A stretch of DNA of 64,000 nt from Circinella umbellata (GCA_025093555.1 JAIWNF010000024.1:682001-746000), one strand, 5' to 3'; shown: positions 13,235 through 25,941, counted from the stretch's first letter. Made by a program: numbers and translations. The notes: generated by a model from the sequence alone, not told the origin.

Positions 13235-13372
13235 GTTTTATTCTAATACCAAGAAGTTGGTGGTAGTCCCCCACTCCTGATCGGCGATGATTATCTTGTG
13301 TACATGTACGTATGTTTATTTTATATAATGTAGGTGGCTGATGGCTGTGTTCATCATATCCCAAAAATAGAG
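13235..13372. repeat. Dispersed repeat C, copy 2
   Basis: Same-orientation relative of 1575-1700. Shared blocks are ggtagtccccc-like sequence, ctgatcggcgat, tttattttata, a gtaggtggctgat-like block and the C/A-rich end. Divergence is high and small indels are present. A 42-base A-run follows about 160 bases downstream at 13533-13574, but the first copy has no such tail, so it is not evidence of retroposition. Confidence 0.6.
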
Positions 13373-13531
13373 TTTTTTGTTTCTATTTGCGCGGACAGTA
13401 ATACCGCATTTTCTAAAGTAACAGCATTGTCGATCGGACAACCCTTTGGTAACATAGGAATAAATTTTTGTTTTAAAAAAAATGCGATGACTCACTATTG
13501 CTTTTTGTTTATTTATCCTTGAAGTCCGTCC

Positions 13532-13532
<1 letters not shown>

Positions 13533-13574
<42 letters not shown>
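13533..13574. repeat. A homopolymer, 42 bases
   Basis: Uninterrupted run of A, the longest homopolymer in the window. It lies between the zinc-finger paralogues, in DNA without supported genes. It may be a microsatellite or the tail of a decayed retroposed sequence; no source transcript is recognisable just upstream. Confidence 0.85.
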
Positions 13575-13576
<2 letters not shown>

Positions 13577-14959
13577 TGTTGCGCAGCAGCTGTTGCTATT
13601 ACTGTTGTTTCTACATCGATCACACTTCAACGAATAACAAGGTATAGCCATCACCATTTTTAACTAAAGCAAGTATGATATTGACTGACTAATAAGCATA
13701 TCATAGAAAGAACAAAAAATTGAAATTTGTTTTTATACAGAGATCTACGATAACTATAGTGTCATAATTCATCATTCAATAATTAAAAAAATCAACCCTT
13801 ACTTTTTTTTTCTCTTACCAGACATTTGGGTTGTGCATTAAAAAAAAGTTTCCAATCAATATTTTTTTAATGGGGGGAGCAGTGTGGGAAATTAATTTTT
13901 TTATTACTCCTTTTTTTTTACCCCCCCCCAGTTTTATAATATACGTACTATCCGGATTTGTCATTAGATGGCCTGTTTCCATTCGCATGATACCATTTCA
14001 ATTGGTGGGTACTTAAAACGAAAAATAATCTTATTGGGACGGAAAATGTCATTAATGTCGACATGTCTGTCAACAAAAAAAAAATCAAGGGATTTTGTTA
14101 TGTACACTGAAAAATATTAATGCATCAGTATATGAGTGCTCCTCACTTGGTTTTTTAAAACCCTTATTTCTCTGAATGCTCAGATGATTACTGAACACGA
14201 AAAAAAGGTGTTACGTGCTGTGCTTATAAAAATACATTTGTTTGGTTTAAAGATATTTTTTATAGTGTGACATCAAGTAGCATTTCAAGGTTGTTTTTTC
14301 TTTTTGTACGTAATAAGTAGTAACACGCTCTAACTTATTGTCTCCTACTAGAAGTCGCGTTATTATATTTGTCTATCTATACCAGTATTCGTAATGTATT
14401 TTGTTTAAAAAAGAAAGATGAAGCTGACTTATTATAATACTAATAGATTTTTTATATTTATCTACTCTTGATCGGGTTACATAGAAACACACGCTTTCCT
14501 TTTATTGGAATCATTGATATTTAGATCGAACCAATCATCTTACACATATTGCTTTCCATCATGTTTTTTTCTTTCTTTTCCCACCACTGTGAAAAGACCG
14601 GCAAACACAAGTCTCACGCCAGGTACATGTTTTCATTTTTTGTTGTTGTATATAATACTTTTTGTTGTTGTAATTTAAAGATTAATAATAAAGACTGATT
14701 TCTTTTACGTTATCCATTTTTATTATTTCCATCACCATTAATAAAAAAGAATTGGCTAGACGACAACAAGAATTAGTAATCTTTACTAAAAGAAGTAACT
14801 TTTATTTAATTTACATGCATATAATCAATAGAATGTTTACTATATATCTCATAGAAAAGTATTATTGTTAAAAACATTAAATCCCTTTTATAATAACTGT
14901 TCCATAATACAGGACTACAGTAAAAAAAATAGCTAGTAATATTATAGCTTAAAATAAAT
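13575..14959. other. AT-rich intergenic DNA
   Basis: No gene seen. Around 14265-14345 a tgacatcaagtag..taacacgctctaac pattern loosely echoes the right half of repeat A and may be a third, strongly decayed copy. Confidence 0.4.
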
Positions 14960-15236
14960 AATATGATATAATAATACGTCAATATAATGGACATCTATAG
15001 TAGCAATTTTTATGTTGAAGAAAGAGGTCGAGAAATTTTTTTGGTACACTCTCACTCTACCTTTCGGAGGAAGCAGACCGGGGGTAAGGTTTTTGCCAAG
15101 CAAATTTCTTCCAAAATTTAATATCAAAGCACGTGAGGCGTCACTGATGTCAAATGGTGCGACTCTATAGTTCTTGCGGCGCGTTACACAACATAATTTG
15201 CACGTCCATCAAGTGGCGCGCTCTAACTCGTTTTAG
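14960..15236. repeat. Dispersed repeat A, copy 2
   Basis: Same-orientation relative of 1840-2200. Shared blocks are aataatacgtcaatataatgg, cctttcggagg..agcagaccg, ggtaaggtttttgccaagca, gcgtcactgatgtcaa and catcaagtggcgcgctctaa. It lacks the G-run found in copy 1. A taatttacatgcat string about 150 bases further left (near 14808) also has a counterpart immediately left of copy 1 (near 1835), so this copy may carry an insertion at its left side. Confidence 0.75.
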
Positions 15237-16735
15237 AAGACAAACCTTTGTTATCATTTTCATAAAAAAAAATAATACCATGTAAAAAAAAATCATCATT
15301 ATTAAAGTCACAATCGTACAACATTGTCACTACACCTAACCCATATTTAATAGTATGTATAAAATAAGTAAAAATATAATAGAGTTTCGGTCTGTTACGG
15401 AGCAAGGTTCAAACTTATAAATTGTGATGTACCGCCTCACGAGAATAAAACAGTTAAAAAATTTACTGTTCGGCCATTCACTGAGTTGAAGGGCTTCCAT
15501 TGCCTTTCATTGGAACCCCTACTGGAATACTAATATAAATATACTTGTGACATCTTGCCAGGGGGAAATTGTGACCAGATAGATATTTCTTCAACTTTCA
15601 AAATTATTTATAGTTGTTTCCTATGGGGACCTTACTGAATGAAACGGCACACAAATTATATACTGTATATATAATAACAATAAAAGTTGTATCGTCTCAT
15701 TATGAAAATAGATTCTTTTTAGTTGTCAATCTTTAAAAAGAGAATTGATATTGCCATAATATATTTTGGCCTTACGTATGATGTATTTATAAATATAAAA
15801 AGAAAAGAGTCACATGCCTTCCTTGGAATAATAGCTACTAGGAAATCACTTGATTTTGAAGAGTACTGAAAATTTATGCCCTGGAACAATCGAACATGAA
15901 TATATTTATATGGTTACTTAATTTAGTATATCATCCGCTTTCCCGGATCTTTTTATTAATTAAGAGATGATCAAAAATGTTTTGGAGGCATTCATTTTTT
16001 CACTTGAGCATTGTGGTTTCTATTGTTTTGTTTATTATTTGGAGTTATTTCTATATAATACTTAGCTTTTTTTTTCAGAACCTTCATGGATATTAATTTT
16101 TCCTGCAATACAGGATGTAGTGAGTATGCAGCTATATATAAATACCAATATGGTTCTAAATTCACATAATAGAACAATATCATAACTTGTTGACGCGTGA
16201 CATAACATTATACTTTTACAATGAAAATGTATGGTGAAAGAGCATTTACTGTTCGGAATATGCCCCTAAAAAAAGCATAGTTCATTTAACCGTACAAATA
16301 TTTTTGTGGCGCTTGGTATAAAAGAGCATAGTTAACCATTTTCACTCATATGATGGTCTATTCTGCTCCTGCCTCTATTCTTGTCGCGTTTATTATTAGT
16401 ATTATTATTATCACTATATCATTGGTTTTTTGTTGTTGCTAATGTGGTCCGACCCGAAAAACGAGGGATTTTCCAACATGGACGACAATATCATAGGTCC
16501 CGGGAACTCTCAAAAAATATAAAAAAAACATGATTTTGAATGAAATAATCTTACTTCTTCTTTCATTTTTTTTCTACCTTTTGAATAACTTTACCATTTT
16601 ACAACTCGAACCGATTTCATCTTTGTACATATTTACGTATTTAAGCCCAAGACATTTTATACCCCCTTAATACTATATATTCAATTTATATCTTATATCT
16701 TGTTTATTTAATTTTTTGAAAGTAAAACATTCTCC
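15237..16735. other. AT-rich intergenic DNA
   Basis: Stop-rich in all frames, with no supported gene. It forms the upstream region of the second zinc-finger gene. No distinctive regulatory element could be named from sequence alone. Confidence 0.5.
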
Positions 16736-18833
16736 ATGCATGCTTCTTTAATTGGTACAGATGGTACGTTATCATGTACAACCTTATTTGACTATCAACA
16801 ATTACAACCGCAATTACAACGAAAAAATTATCACCACCCCTTTGAAGATTCTGGAAACATGAATGGGTTCGCTTTTTTTTAATTTTTATGTAAAACTATT
16901 TTTACATGGCACTTACATTAATACGTACGCAACTCTTTTTTTTTATAATCTAATAGCTATTTTCATAATATTTTGTACGGGCAACAAGTGCCCTTGTATA
17001 TTGACCATAGTTCAGTGCAACATGAAAGTTGGAGACAACAACAACATCAATCAATACCAACTACTACTATTCAAGCTAATGATAGGTAAGTAGAGAAAGT
17101 AAACGGTCGGAACGGAAAAAAAGAAAAAGAATTGTTATTTATTCACCGTTGATGTATAGCAATAAATACGGCACTATGGTTTCGAACGTGGCGCACTTAA
17201 CATCGATTGGGGGACTTCATCATGACTCCACATTCAATACTAATGAATATATTTCTAAGGGAAACCGTCTTTTCAGTAGTCATGTCCGTAACGCGGTGGC
17301 AGCATATGCTGAAACTTGTGTTGCTTTTCAAAATAATCAGCAGCAACATCAACAGCGTAAATAACATATTATCTATATATCTGTACACTATTATGCATCT
17401 TACGTTAACGTTAACGTTTTTTTTTTTTTTTTTTTTTTGATGTCCGGGATCTGGGATGACCACAATTTTTTTATCATTGCTACAGCCTATTATTCCCAAG
17501 GCATTGATCTTTCACAAAACGATTTCATAGATCCAAGGGGAGGTACGTATATTAAAAATTTCATGTAATACATAAGATCATGTCCGATTTGTACGTATCA
17601 CTCCATCTAACTTTGTCTCACTTTATATTTTAGCAAATATTATTAATCATTATCCTCTTAACAACGACATGTTGGAACGTAATATTGGTAACCAAGCTTA
17701 TCAAAATACGAACTTCAATCAAACACAAGTATATCACACTTCTATGCAAACGAGTATAACAGGACCACCTCAAGAACAAAGGGATCAAGATTATCTTTAC
17801 CAATCTTCGGTTGTAGGTGTATAGTTTCATAGTATATATACAATACAATAAACATCAACTGTTCAGAATATTAACAAACTACTTAATAACCTAATTTTAT
17901 GTATAGTCATATCCAACGCAAGAAGAGCAACAAAATCAATTGAGGGATTTGACAGTCGCTTCTATTCACAACTATCGAAATTTAAATTCATCCACACCCA
18001 TGTGGACAGCTGATGAAAGTTCAAGTCATGGAATAACACCAGGGCACAGCAGGAATGTAACTGGAGAGACTTCTTTCAGTAACATGGATTTCAGCGAAAT
18101 GGACTTCGATCGAAGGGGGAGCCAACAAATTGACGCAGCCTGGCCTTCTAACACGATTCATCATGATCAAGATGGTGGACCTAAAACAGATGATAGCCCA
18201 TGTCAAATACTGGTGCCTCACAACAGTCAAACTTCAGATCAAAGTATAACCAGCCCGCCATCAACGACGGATTCTAGTGTGGCTAGAAAAGAAAAAAATA
18301 CCAAAGTTAGTTGTGAACCCGACGAAATACCTAAATGGAAATGTATGTACCCTGAATGCCATAATAAAAAAAAGTATGGTAGAAGAGAGGATCTATTTTA
18401 TAAACATATTTTTACGCACCATTTCCATAATACAATGGAGTATACCTGCAAGATTGGTGAACATAAGAAACAGACTCGATTGGTCCACCAACCTTATGCA
18501 GCTACGAAGCATTTCAAAGAATGCTGGAAGACGTCGAAACATAGGCACAGAAATAAATATGAAACAAGTGATACCCCACCTCGTGATTTGTATTCCATGC
18601 CTAAACCTTCTAAATCAAAGTTTGTTTGTGGTGTTGAAGGTTGTCTTCATGGGGCGCCTAACAAGAAAAAACTCCAAGACCATTTCTGGAGCGAGCATTC
18701 TAACTTCAAAACTGATATGCTACCTACCTATACTTGTCCACACTGTAGAGGTGGTGTTAAAGAACGAAGATCCGAAAAGATCAAGAAGCATATAGACCAG
18801 TGCGCTACATTGCACAAAACCAAATCTATTTGA
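16736..18833 (+). CDS. C2H2-type zinc-finger protein (paralogue 2)
   Basis: Proposed exons are 16736-16866, 17011-17085, 17160-17356, 17486-17542, 17634-17812 and 17907-18833 (521 residues, phases agree; the first donor GTTCGC is weak). The N-terminal 330 residues are Gln/Ser/Asn-rich. The C-terminal part has four Cys/His modules: WKCMYPECH..DLFYKHIFTHH; a YTCK..H..H..C spacer; CGVEGCLHGAPNKKKLQDH..H, a textbook finger; and a terminal CPHC..KKHIDQC module of C2HC form. A nuclear DNA-binding role is inferred. It resembles the gene at 9496-11354 from the DE(I)PKWKCM start of the finger region onward, but has the extra terminal module. Intron 3 contains a 22-base T-run (17417-17438). Confidence 0.8.
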
Positions 18834-19402
18834 GAGTGAATTTCAATAGAGCCTTATGACAATATCTATTTATATATTTATTATACTTGCCCTTTTCTTG
18901 CTCATTATGTACAGTAATCCTTCTTCTATGTTTTTGCTTCTCTTTTTCTTGTGTATATGCTGGTAGTTACACTTTTTCGTATACGTATATTTTTGTTTCT
19001 CTTTCTCTATATCTTCCAAATTATGTCTTGTTTTGTGTGTATATGCTTATGATTGCACATTCCTTTCTTTTTTTTTTTCAAACAAGTTATGTCACTGTAT
19101 ATGCTCATCCTATGTCTTTCTACTCTTAATTTTTGTTGATGTTTCCAATATACAGTAGATGGGGAGGAAATATAATGTAATTTACTATCATCGTCCCCAT
19201 ATACATCCCCGCTCTTACTTTTTTTTCTAGCATAAAACATCTAATTATTCAATAATCAATCAGTATATTGTTGAAACAAAATGAAAAATGCAATATTCTT
19301 TTTTAATAAGATGATGAATAAAAAAAAATAACGAGAATATATAAGAATGAATGAATTATATTATTATTATAATGTGATATGAACTTTTTAAAAAACTAAA
19401 AT
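18834..19402. other. Convergent intergenic region
   Basis: Lies between the 3' ends of the zinc-finger gene (+) and the RRP14/SURF6 gene (-). It is pyrimidine-rich on the plus strand and presumably holds both 3' UTRs. AATAAA-type strings are common here, so a single polyadenylation signal cannot be picked. Confidence 0.5.
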
Positions 19403-21021
19403 TTATTTTTTAGACTTGGAAACTTTACCACCATAGCCAAAAGCAGCTCCTTCAAAACCATGACGAGCCTTTTTCTTTTTTCCATCATTACCCTTTCCTC
19501 CTTTCTTTTTTCGGTTTTCACCAGACTTTTTGGCTTTCGTGTGATTGCGAATATTTTCTTCACGTTTCTTGATTTTATTCTTTTCTTCCATTTTAACCTT
19601 CTCCAAACGTTTTTGCCATTCACCTGCACTCTTTTTCTTTTGTTGTTCTTTGCTCTTGATAGTCTTTTTCAAAAGCTTTGTATCATCTTTGATCTTTTCA
19701 CCTGTTGCCAAAGCCAATGCTTTATCCCATTGTTCCTTTTCTTCTAATTCCAAAGCCTATTACATATATATACGTAAATAAAACAGTCCTGAAATAATAA
19801 TAGCTATCCTTCAAATATGTTACCTTTTGTTTGTCCTCTTTACGTAATTGCTCGAGCTTTTCCTTTTGAGATTCAAGTTTTTTCAATTGTTGCTTAGCAT
19901 CAACAGCACCCTTCTTTTTCTTTTCTTCACCAATGGCAACCTTGCCAAAGTACAAATCACCATCCATTTTAACAGAATCAGCTGCTGAACGTTTTGTTGA
20001 TTGATTATCCACTTTGACAAGTTCTTCAGCAGGTCCTTGGCTGGTCTTCTTTTCTTTTTGTTTTTGATGAGCTTTCTTTCTATCTTCTCGCTTCTTTGCA
20101 CGTTGTTTCAAGATCTCTTCTCTAGATTTAGCTTTTGGTGCATTACGGTTTTGTCGCATTTCGGCAATACGTTGTTGTAAACGAGTATGTAAATCAGTAA
20201 TATCACTTCGTACCATAGGTTTTGATGGAGCAGTTGGTAATACAATTTCTGGTTTATCACCATTTAAACCACTAAAATCACCCTTTGTCATACTGATACT
20301 ACTACTGCTAGTAGCATCATCATTATCGTCAACATCGTTATCATCATCTTCGTCATCGTCAACAGCAGCTTCATCTGCACTTGCGTCTTCGTCATCTTCG
20401 TCATCATTGTTGTTTTGCTCTTTTTCTTCTTTTTCTTTAGCTGCTTGTTCTGCTTGTTCTGATTGAAGTTCAGCTATTGACTTTTCATTCTCGGGGTCAA
20501 GCTAAAATAAAAATAAAAAATTAGATACATTTATACTGAAAAGAGTCGATCGTTTAATTGTTTTACCCAAAGTAATAATATTGTTTTCTTACCTTGGCTT
20601 TTCGTGCCTTCTTGGATCGTTCTTTAATTTCTTGCTTTGGTGCCTTAAGTTTTCGTTTGTTGTGCATATAAGGACTGTTATTCTACATAATAAACATATT
20701 TCCCCAAAATTATTAGTCCTCTACTTTTTATATAAATGATCCTACTTTTTTAAATTTAATTGAATAAACGTACAAACTCTTGTTTTTGTGCAATGTAATA
20801 TTTGGCGGGTATCAAGTGAAGCATGTCATTAAAAAGTTTTTCATGTTGTGCCATACGCTCCTATTTAAAATAGATATATGTATATATAATATTAATATTA
20901 TGAAAAAAGAAGACGAAAAACGATCCGAGTCTAAGATTCATATAAACCATGGAAAATAAGAATATAATAATAACAAATAAAAACATACTGGCAAGGATTC
21001 AAGTTGGTCAATTTTAACCAT
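19403..21021 (-). CDS. RRP14: Ribosomal RNA processing protein 14 / SURF6 homologue
   Basis: Exons read from 21021 downwards are 20989-21021, 20774-20860, 20593-20682, 19824-20501 and 19403-19756 (413 residues). The N-terminus (ERMAQHEKLFNDMLHLIPAK) fits the Rrp14 N-terminal domain. A long acidic Asp/Glu tract follows (about residues 95-135). A basic C-terminal half contains RRP14/SURF6 signatures such as SREEILKQRAKKREDRKKAH, GDLYFGKVAIG and EEKEQWDKALALATGEKIKD. The tail KARHGFEGAAFGYGG ends in Lys-rich sequence. The family acts in the nucleolus in both ribosomal subunit pathways. Long helices rich in Lys/Glu are expected. It is transcribed in the same direction as the porin gene, with 465 bp between them. 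Confidence 0.9.
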
Positions 21022-21486
21022 GGTGATTTGAATGAAGGAAATATGGAGGAGTTTTTTTTTTCTCGAAAGCTGGGTGGAGGTCTTTTTTTTTTGCAAGAAA
21101 AAAAAAATTTCGAATGCTTTTTTTGGCATTTCGATGAAACGCCGTCACACTGCAGAAAAGTAAAGGATATAGTTTGTTGCTATACATTCTTTTATAACGT
21201 ACCTATGACAACCAGATTAGTTAGAGTGCCAATATATAAAAAGACTATTAACAATTATAAAAGTTTTCTCCCATGATAATTTCTATAATAAACATTCTAG
21301 TTTTCTTTACTCTTTCCCTCGTAAATATCATATCCCCCCCTCACACACACAATCAAGCAAAACAAAGATAAATCATTGTAAAATAGAATATAAAGTTTTG
21401 AGCTAGTTACATTATTATTGTATTTTATATGATTCAAAACAAAGCAAATATAATAATTATTGCCTTCTATACTAATATTACTACAT
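21022..21486. other. Intergenic, porin 3' to RRP14 5'
   Basis: AT-rich. Contains T- and A-runs close to the RRP14 start and a short CA-rich tract near 21341-21350. No ORF with coding character. Confidence 0.5.
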
Positions 21487-23066
21487 CTAGTTTTCCAAAG
21501 TGAAAGAAAGACCGAGCTTGTGAGCGTTTTCATTAAGACGAGTAGTGTCAATGGAAGCACCAAGGTTGACCTTGACACCAGGACGGAGAGCTTGGGTGTA
21601 ACTATACATAGAAAATAAAACGCAAATATGGAAGAATTAGTTTAATTTGTTAATAATAACCATTAATGCACCCTACATGCATACGTATAATAAACAAACA
21701 AAAACCATATATTTTCCCAAAGAAATTTCTTTCCTTCCTTTATATTCACAATAAACAATGTTTAAAAATAAAAGATACTTACGCAACACCGAGAACACCA
21801 GAGTTAGAGATCTTACCCTTGACGAAAGCAGAGCTATCAAGCTTGAGCTTGGCACCAACTTCAAGAGCAACGGCGTTGCTACCAGAAGCATCCCAAGAGG
21901 CCTTACCGGAGGCTTCAAGATCGCTGTTGACCTTATGGTAGTAAGAAGCAGCATAGCTGTTCAAGTTGTTGGTAGCATGGATGGCAACAGCATATTCAGC
22001 AGCAGAGTAACCGAAAGCAGCGTTATAACGGCTGATCTATATATGCATAACAATGTAAATAAAAAAAAAGGTGCCCTGAATCAGTCTCATTTACATTCTC
22101 ATTAATTTTATACCCCCTTTCCCTTCTCCTCCTTTATATCCCTTATTTTTTTTCTGTTCATTTATTTACCTTGCCATCAAGAACGTTGTAGGAAACTTCA
22201 CCACCAGCAAGGAAACCTTGACGACCGACAACAGAGTTGACACTGAAGTTGGTCTATGTAAATGAAAAAGAAGTTTGATTAATATCATTTTTTTTTTTGT
22301 AATTCTGCATAGTATTCCTTTAAACTCAAATATTTTTTTACCTTGAAGACATCGAGGGTAGCAACGGTGTGGACGTTGGGTTGCTTGTAGGTAGCATTGA
22401 CCTTGGCACCCTTTTCGTTAACGGAAGGAAGGAGGGAGGTCAACAATTCAAGCTTAAGGCCCTCTATTATAATTTGATATATGGATAATGATTATTAGTA
22501 TATTAATAATTACTTAATCATCCATACAAACGCATAAAAAAACATAACACATACTGGCCAAGTTGTTTTCAAGTTCGATCTTGCCGTTAAGATGGTTGGA
22601 GGTGGTCCAGGCTTCAGTGAAGGTGACACCCTTGGCCTTGTCAGAGTACTTGGTCTCAAGGTCACCGACAATGATACCGGTCTTGTTGTCACGTTGACCG
22701 TTGACCTTGAAGGTCTATATAAATATGATACAAAAACAGTTTTTTTGTAAGAATTTTTCTTTCCCTGAATTACTCGTTCTCTATTTCTTTTTTTTTTCTT
22801 TTTTTTGCCCCCATTTATAAAAACTTACCACACCATTGGGAGCGGTGGTCTTGACCTCAAGCTTAACACCACCAATGGGGTAATCCTTGGACAAAAGATC
22901 CTTGGCGGGCTTACCAATATCGTTGAAGGCGACTGTTGATATTATTATCATTATTTATGTATAAGTTAATAAAAAAAAAACACGCGAAAAACTCGAAGCT
23001 TCATGGTAGATGACTCCAAACAAGCATAATAAAAATTAATAATAATAACTTACCAGGAACAGACAT
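21487..23066 (-). CDS. POR1: Mitochondrial outer-membrane porin (VDAC)
   Basis: Exons from the start are 23054-23066, 22829-22932, 22555-22714, 22342-22463, 22170-22253, 21783-22036 and 21487-21601. They give 283 residues, the usual VDAC length. The start MSVPVAFNDIGKPAKDLLSK is the N-terminal helix with the AFNDIGKxAKDLL signature. Beta-strand stretches such as GGVKLEVKTTAPNGV and TFKVNGQRDNKTG follow. Near the end is the GASIDTTRLNENAHKLGLSF eukaryotic porin pattern. It forms the 19-strand barrel for ATP/ADP and metabolite passage across the outer membrane. Coding sequence is GC-richer and uses more C/G-ending codons than neighbours, which suggests high expression. The first exon codes for only four full codons. 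Confidence 0.97.
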
Positions 23067-24808
23067 GCTAAACAATAATAAATAATAATTGACCAAAAGA
23101 ATAAATTAGCTCGTAATAATAAAATATATAAATAAGTTTTTTCTTTTATTTACCTTTTAATATATAAGTATTTTTTTTGGGGGATAAAAAAAAGTAAAGA
23201 GAAAAAAAGAAAAGGGAGGAATGCTATAGATTTTGTTTTTTTGTGCCAGTCGCTGGGGTTCTGAGACTCAATTACTCGGGGGCCCTGTGAAAGGTCTCTT
23301 GCTGATCACGTCGTTTTTTTGCTTTTCGACCACTTATAACGAAATGCGATTCGGTGCTCAAATGGCGTTTCAACCTTGATCTATCCAATAGTAATATTTT
23401 TCTTTTCGCTCAAAAGAAATGGGGAGGAGGGGCTCCTATTATCATGTTACGATGCTCTCGTAATAAATTAAATTTGATAATAGTTTATAGTAATGTTCAT
23501 TTGGTTTATCTTGAAGACATAAAAAGAGATATAGCTCTATTTCAGTATTTATACATCTATTCATTATTATAGATACGTGGGAAAAGAAATCTGAGTAAAT
23601 CCTCTCGATTATACATCTGGAAATCACTGAATCGAAATGAACATACCAATTTACTACGCTGCCGTCACAGGATCATCGATCGAGAGATATTTGTTTCTTT
23701 TTCGGTTTTTTTTTTACTTAGAGCTATATACTAATGTGTGGAAAATAGTAACTTTTTCAATATCAAACACAACTTGCAGTATCAACAACTATTTGAACAT
23801 CACGACCATATTACTAGTCTTTTATTATTTGTTCTCTTTGTATAAGCTTTTATTTAATTCTACACTCAACTAAAGATTAATAGTAGTGTTTTTTTTTTTT
23901 GCTTTCTATACATTTACGAATTAATCTGACAAGGAAACGCTCGGTTGATTATAAAAAAAAATCTAAACCAAACTTATTCTATGAGGGTCATAGAAACGGG
24001 ATATTTCATTAAGAAGCCATCATTTTAAACCAAAAAAAGTTAAAACCTTAAAATAAAGTCATTGTAATACAAACTTTTTTTATCGGTACCTGAAAAGCTT
24101 TAATATGATTTTCGTTACGTTACTCAATGTTTGAAAATATTTGGACGATCCATTTGAAAATTAGTACATAATGAAAAATGTGAACGCAAAAGAGTAAAAT
24201 TTATAAATAAGCTACATATGAGGAGTACATCTTTATTGAAAATTATTTATTAATATAAAAACAGAAACCATTATCGAAATCTATACTATTGTAAACATGA
24301 TAACAAAAAAAAACTTACAAAACGATTGTGATTTACGTATTCAATACTAATTTTTTAGGCATTATGATAATTGGTTAAGTTTTTCTACCTAGAATCATAA
24401 TCTTTCATGACGCATTAGTTAATTAACTTTTTTACTACTATAAATATGCATGAATGAAATTGTTATCATCTTGTACCATTGAAACAATTCATAAAGCGCA
24501 GGATAAAAAGTGTGCGGGTATATCACCTTCAATAGCATTTTATAATTGTTATTACCGAGTTTCTTTCGTCTTTACTGATATTGCTTGTGTAATATGAATA
24601 GTATTAAAAATTGTCTGATATGCGCCATTAGAACTATCATTTAAACGTCAACACTGTTTATGTGGCATACTTTATCGTAGCAAGTGCTATGGGTAAGCAT
24701 ACAGATTCTCAAAGTATTCTATTAGAACAATATCCATGAAAGCTGTGATCAGAGTATATGTTTTTTGTGCTTTTGACTATGATGTTCTTGCTTAATCTGA
24801 ATCCATAA
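23067..24808. other. Intergenic, porin promoter side
   Basis: The first 250 bases upstream of the porin start contain a GC-richer patch (about 23245-23330) that may belong to its promoter or leader. Beyond that the sequence is AT-rich, with no gene. Confidence 0.5.
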
Positions 24809-25020
24809 GAGCAAGTGCAGCGGTGGTGTTAAATAAACTGTAACTTTGATTTTTTTTTTTTGGGCTGTAACTTTTTTCGTACGGGCTGTAACTTTAGCCT
24901 GATGTCCATGGTCTTAATTTCACAGCCCAAGTTACAACTACCTCTGCACCAACTTCGCTGTAAAAAGTGGACTGTAAAGTTACAGCCCTGGGTGATTTAT
25001 AGCCCCCGCTGCACATGCTC
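24809..25020. mobile_element. Tourist/Harbinger-like MITE, 212 bp, TAA target duplication
   Basis: The left end GAGCAAGTGCAGCGG(T)GG and the reverse complement of the right end GAGCATGTGCAGCGG(G)GG form terminal inverted repeats. The trinucleotide TAA flanks both sides (24806-24808 and 25021-25023). A 3-bp TWA duplication with GAGCA-type ends is what PIF/Harbinger superfamily elements produce. The interior repeats gctgtaacttt several times in both orientations and codes for nothing. It is non-autonomous, and no Harbinger transposase is seen in the window. Confidence 0.8.
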
Positions 25021-25905
25021 TAAACACCGTCGTCATCATTTCCTTGATCGCTTTGAAAACATTTTCTGGTGATTTACACAAAATCATATTGTTTGGTAAT
25101 GGTTTGTCACAGTGTATGTTCGTGTGTTATCATTGATGATTTCAGATATTTGACTGTTGTAGTTTTGCTAAAATAAAGTGTATGACATACTATTACAATA
25201 GCTTATAATAAATTAGTATCGTATATTGTATGTTGATGTTTTATCTCCGTAGGATCCTGCTCGAATACTGTATCTAAAGCACAAGAAAGAAATCTCAGGC
25301 ATTATAAGGAGTTTGTGCTGGAACTATCCTATTCTCTTTGATATCCTAACTATATCCGGTCATCACTACGTCTTTAAATACTCAACTTTGATACCAACAA
25401 AAAAACCCTTTGACACTACAACAAGAAAATACACAGCGTCATCCCGGTTTTGGGGTGTTTACAATAAAAGAGTCGTTATGCTTAGACTACATAAATTGAC
25501 TCCAACCACTACTATCGCCAGTGTATAAAGTGCACTTTTATGATTATTGTACATTTGTTGTATTTTTTATTTCTTGTCCTTCTCTTGTTGGGATGATCAA
25601 TAGAATAGTTCATTGTACGTATCATTTTTGAAATACTTGAACTGGGAACTCTTATAATATGGTTGTTGTATAAATAATCTAATAATTGACATATTCCACT
25701 TAAACTTCCTGCTTTTATTCATATATACTTCCATAAATCTAAGCGTCTGAAGTTTCTGTCCATATTAATAATATAATGTTTGTTATTGGGGCGAACGTTT
25801 TATAACTGCACATAGTTTCAATGGAGTAGATTAAGCGACATATTGACAGTAATCTATTATAAAATCTGGTGCTACGCAACCAAAATAAAACCTGACCATC
25901 TCTTA

Positions 25906-25941
<36 letters not shown>

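Noticed and set aside
19460..19781. Plus-strand open frames opposite RRP14
   Set aside because: Phe/Leu-rich antisense shadows of the Lys-rich minus-strand exons.
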